A stretch of 13,321 nt of DNA, from the NCBI GenBank assembly GCA_002176905.1, contig MSYE01000185.1, forward strand, positions 1 to 13,321, read 5' to 3'. The DNA is from a bacterium F11. GTDB lineage: Bacteria > Elusimicrobiota > Elusimicrobia > F11. This document shows, piece after piece, positions 6,735 through 13,321 of the stretch. A program made the position numbers and the translations under genes. The notes beneath the pieces were generated by a model. It was not told where the DNA came from. It did not search any database and saw only the letters and a program-made list of their open reading frames with translations. Position 1 is the first letter of the stretch. Every line of letters begins with the position of its first letter.

Positions 6735-7892
6735 TTATAGATATTGTGACAGGTGGGATAAATATGTTTTCCAAGGAAGAATAGAGATATCTTCCAATTC
6801 ATAAGGATGGGGAACTTGAGCAATAACATGACAGGGAACGTCCGGATGTTCTGATTTAAAAGAGCGAAGTCCCGATAGATGTGATCCCGTTACACGAACC
6901 GTGCTTTTAATTTCAAAAGCTCCTCTTATCTTTCCGTGTTTTTCAATTATCAAATCTACTTCGGCTCCGTGATTGGTTCGCCAAAAATGAAGATTGGCTT
7001 CGCTCTTTTTGTAGTGGAGAAGGGCATTGGTTTCATAAATAATCCATTGTTCGAACAATTTTCCCTTGAGGACGGGATCAACTCCTCCCGTTAACCTTTT
7101 TAAAATCGCATTGGTAATGCCATTATCGGCGAAATAGTATTTTGGCTGGGCACTCAATCGTTTTCGCACACTCTTTCTCCACGGATTTAGCCGAATTCCA
7201 ATTAACGTGTCTTCTAATATTTCATAGTAAGATTGGACGGTCTTTGTGGACAAAAGACTCTCACTCGCAATATTTGAAAAATTGATAAGCTCTCCCACCT
7301 GACTCGCAGCGATATCAAGAAACTTTGAAAATCCTCCTAAGTTTCGGACAATCCCTTCGCTTTGAATCTCTTCTCTAAGATAGGTGTGGACATAAGCGGA
7401 TAAAATCTCTCGTTTCTCTTCTTTTGACTTTCCTAAAATGGAGGGGAGGGTTCCAAAAAGCAACGCTTCATTCAAATTGAAATGATCCTTTATTTCTTGG
7501 TGGACAAAAGGAAACAAAAACCGTTCAACAGCTCGACCTGCCAACAGATTGGCTCCGCCTCTTTTTATTTTCCGTGCACTTGATCCAGTCAAAATGAACT
7601 GGCAGCGGGTATTTTGAATCAGATAGTGAACTTCGTTGAGCAATTGAGGCAGTCTTTGTACCTCATCTATGAATATTGACCGCACCCGGTTTTTCTCAAT
7701 TTGGTGGAGAGCCTCCAGGCGAAAAAGCCCCGGCTCTTTGGCGTAGCGATAAAAGGACTCACTTAAAAGAAGATTCACCTCCCAAATCTTTTGTCGGAAT
7801 CGAGAATGCACCAAGGTGCTTTTTCCCGTTTGCCGTGGACCAAATAAGAAAAAGGAGGTTGAAGAGGGAAGGGAAATCATTCTGTTTATCAT
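6735..7892 (-). CDS. AAA_14/DUF4143-family ATPase
   Basis: This is a 385-residue protein when read from ATG 7892-7890; an in-frame TTG 22 codons upstream would lengthen it but adds an unconserved-looking leader. Walker A is GPRQTGKS (18-25). Walker B is IFIDEVQ (D76, E77), followed by a sensor-like FILTGSSARKI and the AGRAVE turn. The DUF4143 part shows YYFADNGITNAIL and GKLFEQWIIYETNALL. The C-terminal stretch GAEVDLIIE...GAFEIKST has the E/VD/E-x-K spacing of a PD-(D/E)XK nuclease-like fold, typical of this family. These proteins are frequent stand-alone accessory ATPases whose cellular role is not settled. It is a cytoplasmic, probably single-gene unit on the opposite strand from the secreted-protein genes. 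Its 3' end abuts the 25-bp inverted repeat element. The start codon is preceded by GGAG only one base away, an awkward spacing, so the true start (7892, or ATG 7880) is uncertain. Confidence 0.85.
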   Translation of the reverse strand: MINRMISLPSSTSFFLFGPRQTGKSTLVHSRFRQKIWEVNLLLSESFYRYAKEPGLFRLEALHQIEKNRVRSIFIDEVQRLPQLLNEVHYLIQNTRCQFILTGSSARKIKRGGANLLAGRAVERFLFPFVHQEIKDHFNLNEALLFGTLPSILGKSKEEKREILSAYVHTYLREEIQSEGIVRNLGGFSKFLDIAASQVGELINFSNIASESLLSTKTVQSYYEILEDTLIGIRLNPWRKSVRKRLSAQPKYYFADNGITNAILKRLTGGVDPVLKGKLFEQWIIYETNALLHYKKSEANLHFWRTNHGAEVDLIIEKHGKIRGAFEIKSTVRVTGSHLSGLRSFKSEHPDVPCHVIAQVPHPYELEDISILPWKTYLSHLSQYL

Positions 7893-7921
7893 ACTCCATA
7901 ATTGTACGGTATTTATGGAGT
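7893..7921. promoter_or_regulatory. 29-bp inverted repeat over the ATPase start region
   Basis: ACTCCATAA (7893-7901) and TTATGGAGT (7913-7921) are perfect inverted 9-mers separated by 11 bp containing TGTAC. The right edge of the site on the minus strand touches the ATG at 7892 and covers its only Shine-Dalgarno-like GGAG. This is the size and symmetry expected of a dimeric repressor operator, possibly self-regulation. As RNA it could fold and hide the ribosome site. Both readings are inference. Confidence 0.4.
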
Positions 7922-8191
7922 TATGTAAATAGAAATAAATAGCATAAATAGGGATCAAATCTCACCATGCGACATTTTCAACAAACGGAATAAAATCTCC
8001 GAAAATTATTCCCCCTCCTGAATATTTTTCTCTTTGTCAAATCTTGATCTGAAGTTATCAATCGCTAAAACACTTTATAAACACGAGGGCTTTTAAATTA
8101 CTCTCCAAAAAGTCCATTTCCAAACGAGGCTTGGCCATTTTGTTGTAATGAATGGACTAAAACCAAAGCATCGGTTTATAAGGAGAATAAA

Positions 8192-8890
8192 TTGAGATTA
8201 AACTTATTTGGCGTTGGTATTTCATTTCTGATTTTGTCGAGCTTCGCTTTATTATCTTTTGCGGAGGTTAATGTTCAGTGGTCCGAAGCTGATAAGCATT
8301 ATGGTGATTATATCCTCCAGGGAACTGCCCGTTTCTCGGTTTCACCTGATGGAAAAATAGGAACCTTAGAAGGAATGAGATTTGTCGAAGAAGATGGGTT
8401 AAAGTGGAACTTCCCACCCGTCGCATTTAGGCGGCTTCCCTACAACACACCTCCCTACGAAGAATGCGCCGGAATTACTTGTCAAAACTATGTTACTTCA
8501 GATCTCAATTATGTTGCGTACCGTTGTCGGGGAGAAGCAAATTGTGTGAATTATTTTGCAAATCCTCAACCTGGAGATGGCATCCGCTATGGTATGAACA
8601 TCAAGTTTACGAGAGAAAATGCCAATTCGACCCACGGCCTGGCAAAGATCCGCGTTATTGGACCGGGATATAATTTTCCTTTTGTCTCAAGAAAAATCTC
8701 CAGTGAATTTCCTGAATCAACGGCACCTGATTTTAATGGGGATTTACGCGTCGATGCAAAAGATCTTAATATCATTGCGCGCAATTGGAAGGGGACAGGA
8801 AAATCATTCTCTCAAGGGGATGCCACAGGTGATGGGATCGTCAATGCCGCCGATCTCAACAAAATTAGTGAATATTGGCATCGGTATTAA
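8192..8890 (+). CDS. Small secreted dockerin-containing protein
   Basis: This 232-residue protein starts at TTG 8192 with AGGAG at 8181-8185. A signal peptide spans about 1-24 (FLILSSFALLSFA). The body (25-175) is a beta-rich domain with four Cys between about residues 92 and 117 (CAGITC, then YRCRGEANC), and I do not recognise the family. The C-terminus holds a two-part dockerin. Loop 1 begins at D180 (DFNGDLRVDAKDL) and loop 2 at D210 (DATGDGIVNAADL), each with the D-x-N/T-x-D...N/D-x-x-D calcium spacing of type I dockerins, and each followed by a hydrophobic helix (NIIARNW, NKISEYW). Dockerins bind cohesins on scaffoldins or surface anchors; no cohesin is visible in this window. The gene stands alone, preceded by about 270 bp of AT-rich DNA and followed by a hairpin terminator. 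Confidence 0.85.
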   Translation: MRLNLFGVGISFLILSSFALLSFAEVNVQWSEADKHYGDYILQGTARFSVSPDGKIGTLEGMRFVEEDGLKWNFPPVAFRRLPYNTPPYEECAGITCQNYVTSDLNYVAYRCRGEANCVNYFANPQPGDGIRYGMNIKFTRENANSTHGLAKIRVIGPGYNFPFVSRKISSEFPESTAPDFNGDLRVDAKDLNIIARNWKGTGKSFSQGDATGDGIVNAADLNKISEYWHRY

Positions 8891-8948
8891 AGGTCATAGG
8901 AGACGTTCATTAGGAGCCCCCTGTAAACAAAAATACGATTTCCAGAGA

Positions 8949-8990
8949 AATAGGGGTCAAGTCGTGAGACTTGACCCCTATTCTTTTTCT
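8949..8990 (+). terminator. Perfect 15-bp hairpin with T-rich tail, GGGGTCA core
   Basis: The arms at 8949-8963 and 8968-8982 (AATAGGGGTCAAGTC and its reverse complement) pair perfectly around a 4-base GTGA loop and are followed by CTTTTTCT. This is a good intrinsic-terminator shape 58 bp after the dockerin gene stop. The AGGGGTCA start is shared with the arms of the 6511-6733 inverted repeat, so it may be a REP-type palindrome that also works as a terminator. Confidence 0.65.
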
Positions 8991-9040
8991 TATTGATTAA
9001 ATCCACATCACATTCTTAAGTCGTTTTTACGCCCCCCGCC

Positions 9041-9070
9041 GTTACATATCGTTACATATTGTTACCCATA
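9041..9070 (+). promoter_or_regulatory. Three phased 10-bp GTTAC iterons, copy B
   Basis: The decamers are GTTACATATC, GTTACATATT and GTTACCCATA. They match the block at 411-440 unit for unit, with the third unit being the CCC/A-variant in both. The last GTTAC starts 39 bp before ATG 9100, exactly as copy A does before ATG 470, and both copies carry CCCTTGnnTCATG at the end. If transcription starts at or very near the ATG, the iterons would cover about -59 to -30, a normal activator position. Bases 8991-9040 upstream show nothing else. Confidence 0.6.
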
Positions 9071-9099
9071 CAGTCCGTCGTTTCCCCTACCCTTGACTC

Positions 9100-12000
9100 A
9101 TGTGGTTTAAAAAATACCTGATATCGACACTCTTTGTTTTCCCGACCTTCCTTCAAGCTGGGACCGTTGGGGATTACTACATGAACATGGATGGGGACCA
9201 CGCCAATGTGTGGACCTTTGGCGTTCCTTTCGACCGTCGCCCTCTGTACGAACGGTTCCCCGACCTTCAAAAATTATATTGGGGAAAAATCTACAATCGG
9301 GTGGATCCCAATAAGGTTATTGTTGGAAATGCCTCCGTGCACTACGGCGTCCATGCGTTAGACGGAACATTGGTTAGCGTGGTTCGTGGAGGGGCTATGC
9401 GCTCCCAAGAAGGCGCCGACACCTTTTACAACCATTACATCAACAATCACGCCTTCTGGTACCCGGAAGCCCAAGACCATGATCTGATCGATCGGTTTCA
9501 TGCCATGACACCCACCGTCAACGTCTCTCAGGGTTCATCGGGATCTGAAGAAGATGAAGTGGACCGGTGGTTTCAAGCTTTGGATGCCTTTGATTCGGCC
9601 ACCAAAATCCGGCTCAAAGAAACAAAACTTTTGATGCCCACCATTCAAATGATTTCCCGCCGAGTCCGCGTGAATTCGGATGAAGAATATCTCAGTCACT
9701 TGGCTCACCCAAGTGCTTTTGATGGCACTTATTATAATTCTCCAAACACACCACAAAATGAAACGGCCGAGGCGATACGCCTAACCACCGCCACCAGGGA
9801 GATGGCTGGGGAAATGACGGCCAATACCATTCCCCCTATGATTCAGCTAAAGGTGATCGAAGAGAATTTTGGGGGCCATGTCGGAGTTGATTTCTTTATT
9901 GATCAATCAACTTACACCGATGTGATTCCGGAGAAAGCCTATACGACCCCTGTTTCCATTTCACGTATCTGGCGAGGACGCGAATACACCAAGCGAATGG
10001 TGGTGAGTGCAGAGGACTCCTATGATGCCAACGGTCGTACTCTCACAGAATACCGCTGGGTGGTTTTGCGAGGCGATGAAAATCACGTTCGCATTACTCC
10101 TTTAAATCCAGAACACACGCGAGTGGCAATCGAAATCGACTACCATACAACGGCCCCGATTCCAGATTCATTTTCAGGAGGAACGCCTCGTATCAGCAAC
10201 ATGGTTGTCATAGGGATTTTTGTTCACAATGGCGTATATTATTCAGCTCCCGCTTTTATCACCTCCCATACCTTGGCCAAAGAAGAGCGAACCTATGACG
10301 TACCCAACAAGCGTCTGACGAAAATCCGCTACACCTCAGACCATTACACTGCCAAGTATCTTATGCTCAATAAAACCTGGGATACAGACACCTATTACTA
10401 CGATACCAATGGAGATCCTTTGGGATGGATCCGCCAACGTGGTGCGGATAATTTTTCATTTACCAAGGAGGGTTTTCAAGTCATCGATGGAGACATTTTT
10501 GGAGAAGTCCGCCAAGTCCAGAGAGTTCGTTATCAAAAAAGCAGATGGCATCCAACCTTAACTTGGGTTCCTCTGGGCGATCCTTTTATTTATGGAGAAC
10601 CGGACACCACTCCCCCAAACGTTTCTTTTATCATCCCGGAACAGGGGGATGAAATCAGAGGAACCTCTTGGAACATCATCGTTTCAGCAACGGATAACTG
10701 GGGGATCGATCAAATCGAATTATTTATTGGCAACATATCCTTGGGTGTTCAGGATTCCTCACCAGCCAATTTCATTTTTGATACAACCACTTTTCCGGAT
10801 GGAACCTATACCTTACGCTCTGAAGCCACCGACCGCAACACAAATGTAGGATCTCAGGCAATTAACATTACAATCCGCAACACGCCGATCACGATGGTGC
10901 CACAATGGGGACGTTTTGAAGTGGTTCTTCATGATGATATTCCGTCAGGAAATCCCTTTGACGTGGAACTCTGGGGTGAATTCACCAGTCCCAGTGGACG
11001 AACCTTAAAGCAATTGGGTTTCTATGCGGGAGACGGAACCTGGAAAATCTACTTTATGCCCGATGAAGACGGAGATTGGTCCTACACAACCTTTTCTCCT
11101 GAGAATCAAGAAGACGGGGATCCCGATCTCATAGGAGACGGAGATTTAAACGGCCAAGAAGGAGAATTTCGGGCTTACAAGTCTTATATCGAACCACCGC
11201 TGGAAAGAGGATCCACAGAGGAAACCAAAAATCAATGGGTAACGCCCGATGGCACATATAAATTCCCATTGATTTGGGCTGTTCCCCATATGTGGGAATT
11301 TCGCGCAGCCTCTTTCGACGATTGGGGAGGGGAAGGTCCTGTTAATAATAGTTCTATTATTCTTGATGAAATCAGCCAGGCCAAAGAGGCGGGCGCTCAA
11401 TGGCTGGGAATTCAAAGTCTGGTTCTTCCTTCGGGAGATAAAAGCCATTATTTTTCAACTGCCCCCGCTCAACAAGACGCGCTCCCCTATATGATTGGAC
11501 AAGAAGGGGATAAATTTCACATCCCCTTCTGGAACAATCTCAATGACAAATTGGAAATGGCCCGGTGGGAAGGCATAGGGATGTACCACATGTTTTTCGG
11601 TAACATCAAGGATGAACCCGATCGCAATGGCATTGGGCCGGGCTCGGCCGCCGAAAAACGATTATTCCGATATGCCTTGGCTCGGCTAGCGCCTTATCCA
11701 AACGTGTTGTGGGATTCGGGGATCGACATCGAATATTATCGGGGTAACCGCGCGAATCCTCCCAATCCCCCTTGGGACTCAGAGTTTCCAGCCTGGGTCG
11801 ATGGCTTTGTGGAATACTTTAAGCGAAACGATCCCTGGCATCACCCGGTCTCAAGCCGCGACAGTCCAGGTCCCATCTCATCGCTTGAGACATATCGATC
11901 AAAAGGTGGAGAATATCCGCAAAATCGCATGCATCTCGTGAATAATTTCAACAGTTCTGAAGTTCCCATCGCTTTCACTGATCACTACCGTCCTGGTATC

Positions 12001-13321
12001 TCCAGGGGAGAATGGACCAACGACCGGATCCGAAAATATCTTTGGCGACTATCTTTATCAGGTCCCCAGGGAGCCTACGCCGATTACGCCCAAGGACTGT
12101 TTGTGAAATCCTCTCATACCGATGAGACCTTTGATCCCCCTGCGAATGCCGAACAAATCCTCGCCAACGGGGTAACCTACATGAAAAACCTCACCCAATT
12201 TTTTAATAACGAAATCAAATGGGGCTGGAATAAATTGCAACCACGGGATGGCGCCCTAAAAGATGAAGCGGGAAATCCCGTTGATCGCAATTACGTTATT
12301 CTCACAGCCTCCATTACCAAAGAATACGTGGTCTACTCCAGCACAGGCGGTACCTTTGGTGTGAATTTGACCGGTGCGGAAACACTGCAAATGCGCTGGT
12401 ACAATCCTCGGACCGGTCTCTTTGAAGGAGAAAGCATAACTGAAGGCGGAGATATTGTTACCTTCACGGCCCCCACCAGCGGAACCAACGAGGATTGGGT
12501 TCTCCACCTCTATGATCCCAATGTTCCTGATGCATCTCCTCCCACCGCGGCTGCCGGTCCCGATCAATCCGCTAACGAACTCTCTCCCGTTACGTTGGAT
12601 GGTCGTGGATCCTTTGATCCGGACGAAGATCAATTGTCCTTTACCTGGATTCAAACGAGAGGAACACCCACGGTCACGATTCGCAATGCCAACACAGAGC
12701 TGGCCTCCTTTGATGCCCCTGAAGTCTCTGTCAACACACCACTGACTTTTCAACTTTCCGTTTTTGATGGGACCTTTACTGATTCCGATGAAGTGGTCGT
12801 TACGATTGTTCCCACCCTTTCCACCAATCATCCGCCGATAGCCGCGGCCGGATCTGATCAGAGTGTTGATGAACGAACAACGATTACTCTCGATGGCCGC
12901 GGTTCGAGCGATCCAGATGGAAATCCGTTGACTTACATCTGGACGCAGATTGAGGGGACACCAATCGTCTCTCTCAACAATCCCAATACTGCGCAAGCCA
13001 GCTTTGAGGCTCCCGATGTTTCCGAACATACATCCCTTACCTTTCAACTGATCGTCAATGATGGTCGGCTCGATTCCAATCCCGATATTGTGGTAATAAC
13101 AATTCGACACATCAACCGGCCTCCCGTCGCGGCAGCGGGGGAAGATCGCACCGTTAACGAACAGACCTTGGTCATCTTGGATGGACGGGGGTCAAACGAT
13201 CTCGATGGAGACGAATTAAGTACCACCTGGACTCAAACAAATGGAGACTCCGTGGGACTCCTTGAGATTGTGGACTCAGGGCGCGTCTCCTTTACCGCAC
13301 CTGATGTGGACGTCAATACTC
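9100..13321 (+). CDS. Secreted glycosidase-like multidomain protein with REJ/PKD repeats (3' end outside window)
   Basis: An uninterrupted frame of 1407 codons runs from ATG 9100 to the right edge. The start is supported by an immediate signal peptide (MWFKKYLISTLFVFPTFLQA), although no Shine-Dalgarno sequence precedes it. Residues 22 to about 500 are an unrecognised module with a REJ/PKD-like stretch near 303-350 (EDSYDANGRTLTEYRWVVLRG). An Ig-like domain spans about 502-595 (PPNVSFIIPEQG, FPDGTYTLRSEATD). A DUF5060-like sandwich spans about 602-670 (WGRFEVVLHDD, VELWGEFTSPSGR). A TIM-barrel-like region of the DUF4038/GH140-type class spans about 708-1045, and a Collagen_bind_2-like domain about 1068-1140 (MRWYNPRTGLF, DWVLHLYDP). 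REJ/PKD repeats begin at 1147, 1245 and 1341 (AAAGxDQ, LDGRGS). The domain order DUF5060-barrel-collagen-binding-like is known from secreted glycoside-hydrolase-like proteins. However, the strand where NE is expected reads VLWDSGIDIEYY (E878), and PIAFTDHYRPG (D961) stands where the nucleophile strand would be. Activity is therefore doubtful. The C-terminus, and any sorting domain, is not in the window. Confidence 0.8.
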   Translation, partial: MWFKKYLISTLFVFPTFLQAGTVGDYYMNMDGDHANVWTFGVPFDRRPLYERFPDLQKLYWGKIYNRVDPNKVIVGNASVHYGVHALDGTLVSVVRGGAMRSQEGADTFYNHYINNHAFWYPEAQDHDLIDRFHAMTPTVNVSQGSSGSEEDEVDRWFQALDAFDSATKIRLKETKLLMPTIQMISRRVRVNSDEEYLSHLAHPSAFDGTYYNSPNTPQNETAEAIRLTTATREMAGEMTANTIPPMIQLKVIEENFGGHVGVDFFIDQSTYTDVIPEKAYTTPVSISRIWRGREYTKRMVVSAEDSYDANGRTLTEYRWVVLRGDENHVRITPLNPEHTRVAIEIDYHTTAPIPDSFSGGTPRISNMVVIGIFVHNGVYYSAPAFITSHTLAKEERTYDVPNKRLTKIRYTSDHYTAKYLMLNKTWDTDTYYYDTNGDPLGWIRQRGADNFSFTKEGFQVIDGDIFGEVRQVQRVRYQKSRWHPTLTWVPLGDPFIYGEPDTTPPNVSFIIPEQGDEIRGTSWNIIVSATDNWGIDQIELFIGNISLGVQDSSPANFIFDTTTFPDGTYTLRSEATDRNTNVGSQAINITIRNTPITMVPQWGRFEVVLHDDIPSGNPFDVELWGEFTSPSGRTLKQLGFYAGDGTWKIYFMPDEDGDWSYTTFSPENQEDGDPDLIGDGDLNGQEGEFRAYKSYIEPPLERGSTEETKNQWVTPDGTYKFPLIWAVPHMWEFRAASFDDWGGEGPVNNSSIILDEISQAKEAGAQWLGIQSLVLPSGDKSHYFSTAPAQQDALPYMIGQEGDKFHIPFWNNLNDKLEMARWEGIGMYHMFFGNIKDEPDRNGIGPGSAAEKRLFRYALARLAPYPNVLWDSGIDIEYYRGNRANPPNPPWDSEFPAWVDGFVEYFKRNDPWHHPVSSRDSPGPISSLETYRSKGGEYPQNRMHLVNNFNSSEVPIAFTDHYRPGISRGEWTNDRIRKYLWRLSLSGPQGAYADYAQGLFVKSSHTDETFDPPANAEQILANGVTYMKNLTQFFNNEIKWGWNKLQPRDGALKDEAGNPVDRNYVILTASITKEYVVYSSTGGTFGVNLTGAETLQMRWYNPRTGLFEGESITEGGDIVTFTAPTSGTNEDWVLHLYDPNVPDASPPTAAAGPDQSANELSPVTLDGRGSFDPDEDQLSFTWIQTRGTPTVTIRNANTELASFDAPEVSVNTPLTFQLSVFDGTFTDSDEVVVTIVPTLSTNHPPIAAAGSDQSVDERTTITLDGRGSSDPDGNPLTYIWTQIEGTPIVSLNNPNTAQASFEAPDVSEHTSLTFQLIVNDGRLDSNPDIVVITIRHINRPPVAAAGEDRTVNEQTLVILDGRGSNDLDGDELSTTWTQTNGDSVGLLEIVDSGRVSFTAPDVDVNT
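12538..13321 (+). repeat. Tandem REJ/PKD-like coding repeats, about 290 bp each
   Basis: Repeat units begin at 12538, 12832 and 13120 (spacing 294 and 288 bp); the third is cut by the window edge. Each encodes PP-x-x-AAAG-x-D then LDGRGS-x-D-x-D, W-x-Q and, in the complete units, a DG-x-x-x-S/D-x-D-x-V-V-x-I ending. DNA identity is clearly lower than protein similarity, so these are old domain duplications, not a recent amplification. Confidence 0.75.

Noticed and set aside
7922..8191. Small gene or RNA upstream of the dockerin gene
   Set aside because: AT-rich with scattered stops; TTGATC and TATCAA strings are too weak to name a promoter, and no stable RNA fold is evident by eye.
12256..13110. 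Minus-strand 284-codon open frame
   Set aside because: Lies entirely antisense to the REJ/PKD repeats; its length follows from the codon pattern of the repeats and the product has no recognisable motif or start signal.

Overview
The window looks like an accessory region from the chromosome of an uncultured Gram-negative-type bacterium. GC content is moderate. Four of the six real genes encode proteins with signal peptides and modular extracellular domains: beta-helix, PKD/REJ-type Ig folds, a dockerin, and a glycoside-hydrolase-like barrel. A fifth resembles a PorV/UPF0164 outer-membrane barrel. Lineages that combine these traits include Omnitrophota, Elusimicrobiota and some Deltaproteobacteria-like groups, but the sequence alone does not fix the phylum.

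Layout: (1) Positions 1-347, minus strand: N-terminal part of a PorV/UPF0164-like protein that runs off the left edge. (2) Positions 348-495: divergent intergenic region with a 12-bp palindrome and three phased 10-bp GTTAC iterons. (3) Positions 496-6479, plus strand: a two-gene operon of a 1384-residue beta-helix/PKD protein and a 605-residue protein. Both end in the same unusual C-terminal domain, which contains VEIPC, a second Cys, and a W-G-N-G-A-G core. It resembles the FlgD-like/type IX-type C-terminal sorting fold. (4) Positions 6511-6733: a 223-bp element bounded by a perfect 25-bp inverted repeat. (5) Positions 6735-7892, minus strand: an AAA_14/DUF4143 ATPase, whose start region is overlapped by a 29-bp inverted repeat. 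(6) Positions 7922-8191: an AT-rich gap with no gene I can support; only weak promoter-like strings are seen. (7) Positions 8192-8890, plus strand: a small secreted protein ending in a type I-like dockerin, followed by a perfect hairpin plus T-rich tail that shares the AGGGGTCA core of the 25-bp repeat. (8) Positions 9041-9070: a second set of the same three GTTAC iterons. (9) From 9100 to beyond the right edge, plus strand: a signal-peptide protein of at least 1407 residues with an unrecognised N-terminal module, an Ig-like domain, a DUF5060-like domain, a divergent glycosidase-like barrel, a collagen-binding-like domain and at least three REJ/PKD repeats.

The most interesting theme is a possible co-regulated surface/secretion regulon. 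Two large secreted multidomain genes share the same three-iteron upstream element at exactly the same distance from a conserved ATG. The first of them, with its operon partner, carries a shared putative C-terminal sorting signal and lies divergent to a PorV-like gene. A glycan- or matrix-directed role for the secreted proteins is an inference from domain content. No activity is proven, and the glycosidase-like barrel appears to lack the usual catalytic glutamates.
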